Assembly (NCBI RefSeq): GCF_000242895.2
Contig: NC_021171.1
Coordinates: 3,816,001 to 3,880,000, forward strand
Length of the DNA stretch: 64,000 bases
Source of the DNA: Bacillus sp. 1NLA3E
GTDB lineage: Bacteria > Bacillota > Bacilli > Bacillales > Cytobacillaceae
Direction of reading: 5' to 3'
Positions 17,065 to 26,669 of this stretch are shown here, in pieces; position 1 is the stretch's first letter; the number at the start of each line of letters is the position of its first letter. The position numbers were made by a program, and so were the translations under genes. Under the pieces are notes generated by a model. That model was not told the origin of the DNA, ran no database searches, and saw nothing but the letters and a program-made list of their open reading frames with translations.

Positions 17065-17652
17065 ATGAAACTCGATAAAGTATTACCCTTTGCTAGGAGG
17101 TTATTGAAGTTAGCTGTGGGGGATGGGGACATAGCTGTGGATGCCACGATTGGAAATGGTCACGATACTGCTTTTTTAGCAGAACTAGTCGGGCAAAAAG
17201 GTAAAGTGTACGGTTTTGATATTCAAGGAGCCGCAGTCAAATCAACAAAACTACGGTTACAAAATAGTGGACTTGCTGAAAATGCCGTACTTTTCCATAC
17301 AGGTCATGAGCATATTTTAGCTTCGATACCGAATGACCATTTCGGGAAAATAAGTGGGGCAATTTTCAATCTTGGTTATTTACCTGGTGGAGATAAATCG
17401 ATTGTTACAAAATCGACTACAACCATTTCCGCACTCAAACAGCTTCTAGAGATCATGGCTCCCGAAGGAATCATAGTGTTAGTGATTTATCATGGACATC
17501 AAGATGGGGATCACGAGCGTGATGATCTTCTTCAATATGTGGTGGAATTAGACCAAAAAAAGGCTCACGTTCTCCAATATCAATTTATTAACCAAATTAA
17601 TTCTCCACCATTTATTATTGCCATTGAAAAAATAGCTGACTCCTTGGATTAG
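17065..17652 (+). CDS. mnmM: tRNA nm5s2U methyltransferase MnmM (YtqB)
   Basis: A 195-residue class I SAM-dependent methyltransferase. Motif I is DATIGNGHDTAFLAEL near residue 27, followed by VYGFDIQ, and a catalytic-domain NLGYLPGGDK sequence lies near residue 107. MnmM methylates nm5s2U34 to mnm5s2U in tRNA. It is translated after mnmL and its stop codon is embedded in a hairpin shared with the convergent ytpB gene. Confidence 0.92.
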   Translation: MKLDKVLPFARRLLKLAVGDGDIAVDATIGNGHDTAFLAELVGQKGKVYGFDIQGAAVKSTKLRLQNSGLAENAVLFHTGHEHILASIPNDHFGKISGAIFNLGYLPGGDKSIVTKSTTTISALKQLLEIMAPEGIIVLVIYHGHQDGDHERDDLLQYVVELDQKKAHVLQYQFINQINSPPFIIAIEKIADSLD

Positions 17653-17664
17653 GGTCAGCTATTT
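17630..17664. terminator. Bidirectional terminator overlapping two stop codons
   Basis: An 11-bp perfect stem (AAATAGCTGAC with GTCAGCTATTT) spans the ends of mnmM and ytpB, which converge with 6 bp between the coding regions. A and T runs on both sides allow it to work both ways. Confidence 0.75.
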
Positions 17665-18753
17665 CACTAACGCTCTGATGACCCCTGCTGGAACCAACTT
17701 TTCCACTCTTCGAAAAATAAGACCATTAACGTAAAAAAAGTAACTAACAGCTCCACCAGTTTTGATGATTTCCTTTGCTAACTTCCTAACACCCTTTTGT
17801 TTTGCCACTTTTTTGTCCGATAAATAAATACCAAGTAACCCTCGATTAATAAGCCGGTGAAATTTTTGATTTGGAAGCTTCTTCGTATGGCGATCAGCTT
17901 CTAACAGAAAATATTTTAAACGATTAAATAATGTTTGTTTATTTTCATAATAAAAGCAAAAATTTAAATCTCCACCAAGTCGATCTTCTTCTTGATCAAT
18001 AAAATAATCAAGCAGGATGTGTAAACCCTGAATATATGGGAAATATCCATTTTTTATCTTTTCAGCATGATCATCTTCAAAATCATCTCTCATCGCGTAT
18101 GATAATAAGCAAAATATACCTAATGTTGATCCTGAGCATGCCGAAAATTCATACCACTCCATCTCGGGAATGTTATCTTGATTAAGTAGATACCATTGTT
18201 TTAACCGAGGAACCCGCTCTTCTACCACTACATGCTTATGAATTTGAAGATCACAGTAATATTCACATAGTTCTGTAAGAAATGAACTGATCTTTGGGTA
18301 ATGATGCATTTCTTGCAAGACAGCTCGACAAGCTCCGGAAAGTTCTGCTAAATAGCCCCCATCATCTTGATCCTCACGGTATCGGTAATAATTTTTCGGC
18401 GCAACACTTAAGCATAGTGCATCTTTCATTGCTTCATGTAAGGATGCAAAATCAACGGGGTCAAGCGAAGTGCTTCGATCGCACAGATTATCTAAATAAT
18501 CACTGATTGTTTGATAAGCGACAATAAATTTTATCGCCTGGCGCCATTTATCTGTAGCTAATAAAGCCAGAATCGATCCGCCCTGACAATGAAATGTTTT
18601 ATTAGCAATACTCGCTATTGCTTGTTTACGAAGTTCCGGATTTGGAATTGCCTCTGCTTTCTTTTTCCAATAATCTAATTCTTGTTGGACGGTCGGCAAT
18701 ACCTTCCAGTAGACACTGGACATTAAACTGATTGGCTGTGTCGGTATCGTCAT
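17659..18753 (-). CDS. ytpB: Tetraprenyl-beta-curcumene synthase
   Basis: A 364-residue member of the YtpB family (large terpene synthase), which cyclises C35 heptaprenyl diphosphate to tetraprenyl-beta-curcumene, a precursor of sesquarterpenes. The Asp-rich motif DYLDNLCDR lies near residue 85, and other acidic clusters (DDFEDDH, DQEEDRLGGD) follow. The start at 18753 has AAAGGGGTG upstream; an in-frame ATG 45 bp earlier is less likely. It is followed by ytpA downstream in the same direction, as in B. subtilis. Confidence 0.9.
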   Translation of the reverse strand: MTIPTQPISLMSSVYWKVLPTVQQELDYWKKKAEAIPNPELRKQAIASIANKTFHCQGGSILALLATDKWRQAIKFIVAYQTISDYLDNLCDRSTSLDPVDFASLHEAMKDALCLSVAPKNYYRYREDQDDGGYLAELSGACRAVLQEMHHYPKISSFLTELCEYYCDLQIHKHVVVEERVPRLKQWYLLNQDNIPEMEWYEFSACSGSTLGIFCLLSYAMRDDFEDDHAEKIKNGYFPYIQGLHILLDYFIDQEEDRLGGDLNFCFYYENKQTLFNRLKYFLLEADRHTKKLPNQKFHRLINRGLLGIYLSDKKVAKQKGVRKLAKEIIKTGGAVSYFFYVNGLIFRRVEKLVPAGVIRALVK

Positions 18754-18811
18754 TTCAACACCCCTTTTATCCCTTTTTAACGGGTAGTAAGACTCCATTG
18801 CTGGGCTTTAC

Positions 18812-19615
18812 TTATACCAAATAACCTATCACCTTAAGCTGACTGTTAACAAAATCTTTACCATATTCAAACACGTCATCACGTTCAGGTTCATTAAAAA
18901 TTTCATGGTAACATTTTGTCCATTCTTTAAACCTTTTTTCGGATAAAGGAACTTGGTTAAACCAATCCCTTACCACCTGCTTGTTAACAATTTTATCTTC
19001 TCCGCCTTGCATAACCAGCATCGGGATATCAGGCAATTTATCAATGTTCACAAATGCGAGCTTTATTGCTTGAACCATTTCGCGATACCATCTAATTGAT
19101 ACCTTTGTAACATACAATGTATCATTCAAGTCTACATCTCTAACATCTTGATTTCGGGTAGCCATTTCAACCGTTATGCCGGAATTCATTCTAAATTCAG
19201 GCATAACGTAGTTTAAGCCAAACGACAGGGCATTAAGGAATCTTGATGGATACTTTACCAATCCAAAGCAAGGCGATGATAAAATAACCCCAGCCAAATT
19301 AACTTCTTCCTCCTGCAATAAACGAACCGCGATTAATCCACCCATACTATGTCCAAGTAAAAATACAGGCAATTCAAACTGATATGCTGCCTGAATCCAA
19401 TCCTTTACTTCAAATATATAATCATCAAATGAATCAATATGTCCTCTTTTTGCTCGAGTTGTCATTCCTTGACCTGGTAAGTCTCCCATGATGACATGAA
19501 ATCCCGAAGAACGCCACATTTGTATAAGCCATCCGTAGCGACGATGATGCTCCATAGCCCCGTGAACCATCACAATTACCGCTTTCGCTTCCCCTTCTGC
19601 TTCCCATTTCCACAT
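18812..19615 (-). CDS. ytpA: Alpha/beta hydrolase YtpA (lysophospholipase-like)
   Basis: A 267-residue alpha/beta hydrolase. The nucleophile elbow is GHSMGG, VHGAMEH near the N-terminus forms the oxyanion region, and a late GGEDKIV / CYHEIFNE supplies Asp and His. The start at 19615 (MWKWEAEG) has GGAGG 9 bases upstream. In B. subtilis YtpA is linked to making the lysophospholipid antibiotic bacilysocin; substrate identity here is inferred from gene order and family only. Confidence 0.88.
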   Translation of the reverse strand: MWKWEAEGEAKAVIVMVHGAMEHHRRYGWLIQMWRSSGFHVIMGDLPGQGMTTRAKRGHIDSFDDYIFEVKDWIQAAYQFELPVFLLGHSMGGLIAVRLLQEEEVNLAGVILSSPCFGLVKYPSRFLNALSFGLNYVMPEFRMNSGITVEMATRNQDVRDVDLNDTLYVTKVSIRWYREMVQAIKLAFVNIDKLPDIPMLVMQGGEDKIVNKQVVRDWFNQVPLSEKRFKEWTKCYHEIFNEPERDDVFEYGKDFVNSQLKVIGYLV

Positions 19616-19793
19616 AAAAACTGCCTCCGTCTTAAATGTCAAATATCTCTTGATTGATAATTTTTTAAAAATTAAGATTAAATCTTTGACAAAATGGGTG
19701 GCATTTTGTCTAAAATTAAATTAGCACTGTCCATAAGCGCAAGGTACGGGGTACCATACCTGTAGCTAGACAAGGTATAAAGGAGAGAAATCC

Positions 19794-20321
19794 ATGATTT
19801 ATCCGTACAAAGGGAAAAACCCAAAGATTTCCGAATCTGCTTTTATTGCAGATTATGTAACCGTAACAGGAGACGTCGAAATTGGTGACGAATCAAGCGT
19901 TTGGTTTAATTCTGTTATTCGTGGAGATGTTGCCCCCACCATTATTGGTAAAAAGGTAAATATCCAAGATAATTCCATTCTTCATCAAAGTCCCAACAAC
20001 CCACTAATCGTTGAGGATGAAGTAACGATTGGTCACCAAGTCATGCTCCATAGCTGCATCATTCGAAAAAAGGCACTGATTGGAATGGGATCAACTATCC
20101 TTGATAACGCCGAAATCGGTGAAGGTGCGTTTATTGGCGCTGGAAGTCTCGTCTCACAGGGAAAAAAGATTCCACCTAATACAATGGCTTATGGTCGTCC
20201 TGCTAAAGTCATTAGAGAATTAAATGCCAATGATATCGCTGATATGGAACGAATTTCGCGTGAATACGTTGAAAAAGGACAATATTATAAAGCACTTCAA
20301 TCAAAAAACGAGAGTAAATAG
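19794..20321 (+). CDS. ytoA: Left-handed beta-helix protein, gamma-carbonic-anhydrase-like
   Basis: A 175-residue hexapeptide-repeat protein (repeats such as VEIGDE, PTIIGK, VTIGHQ), which trimerises as a left-handed beta helix. Metal-binding His residues typical of gamma carbonic anhydrases are present (ILHQ, IGHQVMLHSC). Enzyme activity is uncertain in this subgroup. AAAGGAGAG lies before the ATG. It is divergent from ytpA. Confidence 0.88.
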   Translation: MIYPYKGKNPKISESAFIADYVTVTGDVEIGDESSVWFNSVIRGDVAPTIIGKKVNIQDNSILHQSPNNPLIVEDEVTIGHQVMLHSCIIRKKALIGMGSTILDNAEIGEGAFIGAGSLVSQGKKIPPNTMAYGRPAKVIRELNANDIADMERISREYVEKGQYYKALQSKNESK

Positions 20322-20446
20322 GTTTAGGTTTCCCTTTACAAACATTGCTATGCCTTTTGCCAACAAGAACTAGGTTACTGTTTTTAATTATAGCTTTTTT
20401 TATTAAAAAAGGTCCAAAATTCAACTTATCCTATTGTTAAATTTAA

Positions 20447-20634
20447 GTCTGTGTTAAAGCTCAATGTTGATTTTTTGCACAATGTTGATTGGAGTGGAAG
20501 GCGAGAAGACTCCTGCGGGAGCTGCGGGACAGGTGAGACCCCGCAGGCGCTTTAGCGCCGAGGAGGCTCACCGCCCGCCCCTAAGGTGCGCGAAGCGCCT
20601 GGAACGGAAATCAACATTCTAGTTTAACAGAGCC
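20447..20634 (+). repeat. MITE-like repeat, copy A (188 bp)
   Basis: The ends are GTCTGTGTTAAAG on the left and CTAGTTTAACAGAGCC on the right, an imperfect terminal inverted repeat of GGCTsTGTTAAA type. Flanking octamers AAATTTAA (20439-20446) and AAATTCAA (20635-20642) match 7/8 and fit a target duplication. Inside are a doubled CAATGTTGATT and a GC-rich, strongly self-complementary core with GGCGCTTTAGCGCC. It is nearly identical to copy C and related to copy B. Confidence 0.85.
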
Positions 20635-20641
20635 AAATTCA

Positions 20642-20674
20642 AAGAGAGGCTGACTCATTGGGTCAGCCTCTCTT
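20642..20674 (-). terminator. asnB terminator
   Basis: A 13-bp stem (AAGAGAGGCTGAC with its complement) around 7 bases, 18 bp past the asnB stop codon. T-rich sequence follows on the minus strand. Confidence 0.8.
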
Positions 20675-20691
20675 CTTACATTGAATATTCA

Positions 20692-22584
20692 TTAACTTTG
20701 CATTGCCGTTTGTTTTAAATAGTCCAACTCAAAGGAATATTTTTTTTCAATGTAGACATCATGCCAAACCATGAACATCAAAACGGTCCAGATTTTCCGG
20801 CTATTATCGGCTTTGTCCTGACAATGATCGTCTAATAGATTTAATAAATAGGACTTGTTAATTAAATGATCAGTATTGCTTTCACGGATCGTCTTCTTTG
20901 CCCAATCATTCATTTCATTTTTTAACCAGTGACGGATTGGCACTGGGAATCCAAGCTTTTTACGGTTAAGGACGTGGTCAGGGACAATTCCCTCGACCGC
21001 TTTCCTCAAAATATATTTTGTTGTACCGTTAGCAGTCTTTAAGCTAGTTGGTATTTTAGAAGCAATATTAAAGACTTCTTTATCTAAAAACGGGACACGT
21101 AGTTCTAACGAATGAGCCATTGTCATTTTATCAGCCTTTAATAAAATGTCACCGCGCATCCATGTATGAATGTCAATAAATTGCATGCGATCAACCGGAT
21201 CGTAACCTCGGCTTTGCTCATAGAGAGGTTTGGTCACATCTGTATATTTAATGTCTTGGTTATACACGTGTAAAAGATTGCGTTTTTCCTCATCTGTAAA
21301 CATCTTTGCATTCCCAATATAGCGTTCTTCCATCGGGGTGACACCACGCTCAATAAAGCTCTTACCTTTCATCCCCGCTGGCATCATGGTTGCAATTCCT
21401 TTTAGCAGCGATTTACCGACACTTGGAATCTTGTTAAAAACCTCAAGCGATTGGGGTTCACGATAAATATTATAGCCACCGAACAGTTCATCAGCACCTT
21501 CACCTGATAGAACAACTGTCACGTGCTTCCTTGCTTCGCGTGCGACGAAATAGAGAGGGACGCAAGCCGGGTCAGCTAATGGATCATCCGTATGCCACAT
21601 AATTTTCGGTAACTCATTAATATACTCTTCAGGGGAAATAACATAACTAATATTTTCAACACCGAGTTTTTCAGCCGTTTCTTTCGCAACATCGATTTCA
21701 CTAAAACCATTATGTTCAAATCCAACCGAAAACGTTTTAATGGCTGGATGAAATTCTTTGGCAATTGAAGCGATGATGGATGAGTCAATTCCGCCTGAAA
21801 GGAAGGAACCAACAGGAACATCACTTCTCATGTGCATTTTCACGGAATCGATCATGACATCTCTAATTTCTTTGATAAAAGTATCTTCTGACTTTTGAAC
21901 TGGTTGGAATGAAGCCTTCCAGTACCGTGAAATTTCCATCGGTTTGCCGATTTTTTTGGTAAAATAGTGACCTGGTTCAAGCTTAAAAATCCCTTCAGAC
22001 AACGTGTCTGGTTCAGGGACAAACTGATACGTTAAATATTGTTGTAACGCTTGATAATTTATGACATCTTCTAATGCAAGTACAATGCTTTTCTTTTCAG
22101 AAGCAAAAAAGGTCTTTTCTCCATGTTCATAATAGAAAAATGGTTTGATTCCGAAATGATCTCTAGCACCAAAAAGTGTTTGTTCTTGTTTGTCCCAAAT
22201 GACAAATGCAAACATTCCGCGCAAACGGTCTACTGCTTTTTCCTTCAAATGGCTGTAAAGGGCAATAATGACCTCAGTGTCAGAGCTTGTAGCAAATGTT
22301 AAACCTTCATTTGTAAGCTCTTCACGAAGCTCAAGATAGTTATATATTTCACCATTAAAAATAATCCAATAACGCTCATTTTCATAAGTTAGCGGTTGAT
22401 GTCCACTTTCAATATCAATAATACTTAGACGGCGGAACCCAAATTGAACATGTTGATCAAAATAATATCCATCATCATCAGGACCGCGATGTGTAATAAT
22501 CGTATTCATATTTTTAAACTGTTGAATTTGTTCTTCGGTATATTCTTGTGTTTTATCATGTACACAACCAATGAAACCACACAT
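20692..22584 (-). CDS. asnB: Asparagine synthetase, glutamine-hydrolysing
   Basis: A 630-residue AsnB (EC 6.3.5.4). After removal of Met the nucleophile Cys of the class II glutaminase domain is first (MCGFIGCV), which sets the start at 22584. A longer frame would bury this Cys. The synthetase half holds the PP-loop SGGIDSS. It makes Asn from Asp, ATP and glutamine. It follows metK and is separated from it by a terminator, the same neighbourhood as asnB-metK-pckA in B. subtilis. Confidence 0.97.
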   Translation of the reverse strand: MCGFIGCVHDKTQEYTEEQIQQFKNMNTIITHRGPDDDGYYFDQHVQFGFRRLSIIDIESGHQPLTYENERYWIIFNGEIYNYLELREELTNEGLTFATSSDTEVIIALYSHLKEKAVDRLRGMFAFVIWDKQEQTLFGARDHFGIKPFFYYEHGEKTFFASEKKSIVLALEDVINYQALQQYLTYQFVPEPDTLSEGIFKLEPGHYFTKKIGKPMEISRYWKASFQPVQKSEDTFIKEIRDVMIDSVKMHMRSDVPVGSFLSGGIDSSIIASIAKEFHPAIKTFSVGFEHNGFSEIDVAKETAEKLGVENISYVISPEEYINELPKIMWHTDDPLADPACVPLYFVAREARKHVTVVLSGEGADELFGGYNIYREPQSLEVFNKIPSVGKSLLKGIATMMPAGMKGKSFIERGVTPMEERYIGNAKMFTDEEKRNLLHVYNQDIKYTDVTKPLYEQSRGYDPVDRMQFIDIHTWMRGDILLKADKMTMAHSLELRVPFLDKEVFNIASKIPTSLKTANGTTKYILRKAVEGIVPDHVLNRKKLGFPVPIRHWLKNEMNDWAKKTIRESNTDHLINKSYLLNLLDDHCQDKADNSRKIWTVLMFMVWHDVYIEKKYSFELDYLKQTAMQS

Positions 22585-22716
22585 TATGTACGTCACCTAC
22601 TCCATTTCAAACAAGCGTCCACTAGCAAATAGGAGGACTCTCATCATTTAATTTGATTCTTCTCTTTTTAAAATCATACTCAATATAATAACATAAAATA
22701 GACCTAAAATAAAAAA

Positions 22717-22746
22717 CAGGAGTTACACTTTCGTGTAACCCCCCCG
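22717..22746 (-). terminator. metK terminator
   Basis: GGGTTACAC-GAAA-GTGTAACTCC hairpin with a T-rich tail (TTTTTTATTTT) on the minus strand, just after metK. Confidence 0.8.
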
Positions 22747-22754
22747 TTTTTCTT

Positions 22755-23954
22755 TTATAGGTTAGCTTGTTTTAATATGCCTTCTGCTTTATCGGTACGT
22801 TCCCATGGAAGATCAACATCTGTTCTTCCAAAGTGGCCGTAAGCAGCCGTTTGCTTATAAATGGGACGACGAAGATCTAGCATTTTGATGATTCCAGCAG
22901 GACGAAGGTCAAAGTTGTTGCGTACGAGGTCAACGAGAACATTCTCACTTACTTTTCCTGTTCCAAATGTATCAACAGCAATCGATACAGGTCGTGCAAC
23001 GCCAATCGCATAAGCAAGCTGAACTTCGCACTTTTCAGCGAGACCAGCAGCAACAATGTTTTTCGCAACATAACGTGCAGCATAAGCAGCAGAACGGTCA
23101 ACTTTTGTTGGATCTTTACCAGAAAACGCGCCACCGCCGTGACGAGCATAGCCACCATAAGTATCAACGATAATTTTACGACCAGTAAGACCAGCATCTC
23201 CTTGAGGACCGCCAATAACGAAACGTCCAGTTGGATTAATAAAATACTTTGTATTTTCATCGATTAGTTCTTTTGGAACAACCGGATTGATAACATATTC
23301 CTTTAAATTGCGTTGAATTTGCTCTAACATTACCTCAGGATTATGCTGAGTTGAGATGACAATTGTATCAATACGAACTGGCTTGTCATTTTCATCATAT
23401 TCCACAGTTACTTGAGTTTTTCCATCTGGACGAAGGTACTCAAGAACTTTATCCTTACGCACTTCTGCTAATCGACGAGCAAGCTTGTGTGCAAGCGAAA
23501 TTGGGAGTGGCATAAGCTCTTTTGTTTCATTACAAGCATAGCCAAACATTAAGCCTTGGTCTCCTGCTCCAATTGCTTCGATTTCTTCATCAGACATTAG
23601 ACCTTCACGTGCTTCAAGGGCCTGATTAACACCCATAGCAATATCAGGACTTTGTTCACCAATAGAAGTTAAAACCGCACAAGTCTCAGAATCAAAACCA
23701 TATTTAGCACGATCGTACCCGATACCTTTAATCGTTTCACGAACAATCTTTGGAATATCCACATAAGTAGATGTAGTAATTTCGCCAGCAACTAGAACTA
23801 ATCCAGTTGTTACTGAAGTTTCAGCAGCAACACGGGCATTAGCATCCTTCGCTAAAATAGCATCTAAAATGGAATCAGAAATTTGGTCACACATCTTATC
23901 TGGATGACCTTCAGTTACTGATTCAGAAGTGAACAAACGACGTTTTGTGGACAT
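22755..23954 (-). CDS. metK: S-adenosylmethionine synthetase
   Basis: A 399-residue MetK (EC 2.5.1.6) forming SAM from methionine and ATP. Signature sequences are [14 protein letters not shown] at the N-terminus, [12 protein letters not shown] near residue 120 and [19 protein letters not shown] near residue 270. The ATG has AGGAGG upstream. The long leader contains a SAM-I riboswitch, so the gene is switched off by its own product. Confidence 0.98.
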   Translation of the reverse strand: MSTKRRLFTSESVTEGHPDKMCDQISDSILDAILAKDANARVAAETSVTTGLVLVAGEITTSTYVDIPKIVRETIKGIGYDRAKYGFDSETCAVLTSIGEQSPDIAMGVNQALEAREGLMSDEEIEAIGAGDQGLMFGYACNETKELMPLPISLAHKLARRLAEVRKDKVLEYLRPDGKTQVTVEYDENDKPVRIDTIVISTQHNPEVMLEQIQRNLKEYVINPVVPKELIDENTKYFINPTGRFVIGGPQGDAGLTGRKIIVDTYGGYARHGGGAFSGKDPTKVDRSAAYAARYVAKNIVAAGLAEKCEVQLAYAIGVARPVSIAVDTFGTGKVSENVLVDLVRNNFDLRPAGIIKMLDLRRPIYKQTAAYGHFGRTDVDLPWERTDKAEGILKQANL

Positions 23955-24144
23955 CTGAATTCCTCCTTTTCCTTATAACGAGATTAACAGCTGAACCCCT
24001 TATATTAACCTCAGATTGATACGGTACTCATTCCCTATGTAGTATGAAATAAACATGGAGTTCTTATCCCAATTTATCGTGTATGAACTATATAGACCTG
24101 GGATTATTAAAAGCACACATGTTTTCCATTTAAAAGGCGACAAA

Positions 24145-24355
24145 ATAAAAAACCCTTCCTTTTAAATGAGGAAAGGTTTTGAGCAAACTAATTTGCGCCT
24201 TTCACTCTTATCGTTCAAGGTCATATGCCTTGCGTCAGGTTAGCACCTTGCTAGAAAGAAAGTTTGTCAGAGAGATTAATCTCGGTTTTCTTTTATAGCA
24301 GGTTGCTGGGTTTCATTGGGCCTGTCCCTCCACCAGCTCAGGATAAGAGAGTATC
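24145..24355 (-). promoter_or_regulatory. SAM-I (S-box) riboswitch with terminator
   Basis: Conserved S-box parts are visible on the minus strand: CTTATCCTGAGCTGGTGGAG, GGGACAGGCCC, GATGAAACC-type AATGAAACCCAGCAACC, GCAAGGTGCTAACC, and a final terminator hairpin (24150-24178) with a T-run. It precedes metK, a standard target. Confidence 0.95.
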
Positions 24356-24368
24356 CGTTCAAGGTTGA

Positions 24369-24398
24369 ATAATACCGTATAGTGTCAAATGATGTCAA
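24369..24398 (-). promoter_or_regulatory. metK promoter
   Basis: TTGACA (24393-24398), 18 bp, TATTAT (24369-24374) on the minus strand, directly before the riboswitch. Confidence 0.65.
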
Positions 24399-24563
24399 TC
24401 GTTTTTTATAAATGTTCACTAATTATATAATAATGGAATTTAGCATCGTTGTGCATGATTGACCCTCATAACACAATACAGGATAACCTATTTAACTTAT
24501 TAGTTTAATTAACAACGTTATTTAACTAAAGAATGATAAGGTGAACTATAATTTTTTTAAAAA

Positions 24564-24605
24564 TCGAGTTAATAGTATAGATTATTAACTCGAATGTGTT
24601 ATACT
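24564..24605 (+). promoter_or_regulatory. pckA promoter with CcpN-like site and inverted repeat
   Basis: TGTGTTATACT at 24595-24605 fits the CcpN consensus TRTGHYATAYW at every position and overlaps the likely -10 (TATACT, 24600-24605). Just upstream TCGAGTTAAT (24564) and ATTAACTCGA (24584) form a perfect 10-bp inverted repeat with a 10-bp spacer. In B. subtilis CcpN represses pckA and gapB on glycolytic carbon. Confidence 0.7.
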
Positions 24606-24650
24606 ATTCACAACACTCAAAAATATTTGATAAAGGAAGGTATTTATCAG

Positions 24651-26240
24651 ATGAATTCTGTAAGTATTTCTAATGAACTAAGTAAATTATTAAGTGGTAA
24701 TAACATTAAGATTCAACTTTCAGTTCCCCAGTTAGTTGAAAAAGTATTAGAGCGAAAAGAAGGAATTATTTCATCAACTGGCGCTGTCCGTGCCACCACT
24801 GGAAAATATACTGGCCGTTCACCTAAAGACAAGTATATTGTAGAAGAAGCTTCATCAAAGGACAAGGTCGAATGGGGTTCTATAAATACACCGATCTCTG
24901 AAGAAGCATTTTCAAAGCTTTACAATAAAGTCGTAACTTATTTACAAAAACAAGAGGAAGTTTTTGTCTTCCGTGGTTTCGCAGGGGCAGATAAAAAATA
25001 TCGTTTGCCAATCCAAATAATCAATGAGTATGCTTGGCATAATCTTTTTTCTCATCAATTATTCATTCGTCCAGACGAAAAAGAACTAGAAGAGCACAAT
25101 AATGCATTTTCGGTTATCTGCGCACCTAACTTTAAAGCAGATCCTGCTGTTGATGGTACTGCGTCAGAAACCTTTATCATTATTTCTTTCGAACGCAGAA
25201 CAGTTTTAATTGGCGGTACAGAATATGCTGGAGAAATCAAAAAATCGATTTTTTCTATTATGAATTACTTGCTTCCTGAAAGCGGAATTCTATCTATGCA
25301 CTGTTCGTCAAATGTTGGGGCAGAAGGCGATGTTGCTTTATTCTTTGGTCTTTCTGGAACTGGGAAAACAACTTTATCAGCAGACCCAGACCGTAAATTA
25401 ATCGGTGACGACGAGCATGGTTGGTCAGCAAATGGTGTCTTCAATATTGAAGGCGGTTGTTATGCAAAATGCATCAATTTATCTCGTGAAAAAGAACCAC
25501 AAATTTTTGATGCAATCCGCTTTGGTTCTGTCCTTGAAAATGTTGTTCTTGACGACGAAAGCCGTATCGCCGATTATGATGACACTACCTTAACAGAAAA
25601 CACTCGTGCAGCTTATCCATTACAAGCAATTAGCAATATTGTTGATCCAAGTGTTGCTGGTCATCCTAATACCATTATTTTCTTAACAGCTGATGCTTTT
25701 GGAGTATTACCTCCAATCTCGAAGCTTACTAAAGAACAAGCTATGTACCATTTCTTAAGTGGTTATACTTCTAAACTAGCAGGAACAGAGCGTGGAGTTA
25801 CATCTCCTGAAGCAACTTTCTCAACTTGCTTCGGATCTCCATTCTTACCGCTTCCAGCTACTCGGTATGCGGAAATGCTTGGAAATAAAATTGATGAGCA
25901 CAATGCTAATGTTTTCTTAGTTAACACAGGTTGGACTGGTGGAGAGTATGGGGTTGGTTCGAGAATGAAGCTTTCTTATACACGTTCAATGGTTCAAGCC
26001 GCACTTGTTGGTGAATTAAATCATATCGAAACTGCTACAGATGCTATTTTTGGCTTAGAGGTACCACTACATGTTCCAGGTGTACCTGACGAAGTGCTAC
26101 AACCGAACAAAACTTGGGCAAACCAAGATTCTTATGTAGCAAAAGCAAAAGAATTAGCTGGTAAATTTCACGAGAATTTCAAAAAGTTCGCTAATGTTCC
26201 ACAAGAAATTGTTGAAAACGGCGGACCTATTGCACGATAA
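24651..26240 (+). CDS. pckA: Phosphoenolpyruvate carboxykinase (ATP)
   Basis: A 529-residue PckA (EC 4.1.1.49) turning oxaloacetate into PEP for gluconeogenesis. The P-loop [13 protein letters not shown] is near residue 230, the metal-binding DDEHGW follows, and [11 protein letters not shown] lies near residue 380. The start MNSVSI (24651) has GGAAGG upstream; a longer frame from 24594 overlaps the promoter elements and is rejected. It is divergent from metK, as in B. subtilis, and is probably repressed by CcpN. Confidence 0.97.
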   Translation: MNSVSISNELSKLLSGNNIKIQLSVPQLVEKVLERKEGIISSTGAVRATTGKYTGRSPKDKYIVEEASSKDKVEWGSINTPISEEAFSKLYNKVVTYLQKQEEVFVFRGFAGADKKYRLPIQIINEYAWHNLFSHQLFIRPDEKELEEHNNAFSVICAPNFKADPAVDGTASETFIIISFERRTVLIGGTEYAGEIKKSIFSIMNYLLPESGILSMHCSSNVGAEGDVALFFGLSGTGKTTLSADPDRKLIGDDEHGWSANGVFNIEGGCYAKCINLSREKEPQIFDAIRFGSVLENVVLDDESRIADYDDTTLTENTRAAYPLQAISNIVDPSVAGHPNTIIFLTADAFGVLPPISKLTKEQAMYHFLSGYTSKLAGTERGVTSPEATFSTCFGSPFLPLPATRYAEMLGNKIDEHNANVFLVNTGWTGGEYGVGSRMKLSYTRSMVQAALVGELNHIETATDAIFGLEVPLHVPGVPDEVLQPNKTWANQDSYVAKAKELAGKFHENFKKFANVPQEIVENGGPIAR

Positions 26241-26322
26241 TTTTAATTAAGTGATGAAATTATTTGGGGAAGTAATTTCATCTCACTTTAGGGGAATTGT
26301 TTCGGTTAATGGGGGTTTAATA

Positions 26323-26362
26323 AAACAGGCTGATAAGGGCGGGGGCCCTTATCAGCCTGTTT
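26323..26362 (+). terminator. pckA terminator
   Basis: A perfect 18-bp stem starting AAACAGGCTGATAAGGGC with a GGGG loop, followed by ATTTTTG. Confidence 0.9.
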
Positions 26363-26387
26363 ATTTTTGTTTCTTGATTAAACAAAA

Positions 26388-26633
26388 TTAGTTTGTCGAG
26401 TGCAAAGTGATTAATTGGTAGGTGATGGTCGTTTCGTTTTGTTCCCACTCAACCTTTTTTATTAGAGCTGTACCGTTAATTTCACTTTCCCGTGTTTTTC
26501 GAACTTCTAATGGAATGTCAATTGGATAAAGTCGATAACCCTCTTTTGTTAAAGAGAACCTGTTATGCTCATCCAGCCGTTTCTCTCTACCCTTTGTTAC
26601 AATCAGTGTATTTAATTCCAGCGGCATTCCCAT
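26388..26633 (-). CDS. ytmB: YtmB-like small protein (DUF2584)
   Basis: An 81-residue protein with an even charge distribution and beta-rich pattern (MPLELNTLIVTKGREKRL...). No membrane segment, Cys or known catalytic motif is present. It sits beside ytmA and pckA exactly like YtmB of B. subtilis. Function is unknown. The second ATG (MPLEL) is an alternative start. Confidence 0.75.
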   Translation of the reverse strand: MGMPLELNTLIVTKGREKRLDEHNRFSLTKEGYRLYPIDIPLEVRKTRESEINGTALIKKVEWEQNETTITYQLITLHSTN

Positions 26634-26669
26634 ATGATCTCTCCTTCATGTTTCCTTACCATTATTTTA

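Noticed and set aside
23041-23260. Low-complexity frames on both strands inside metK
   Set aside because: They are shadows of the metK codon pattern without ribosome sites.
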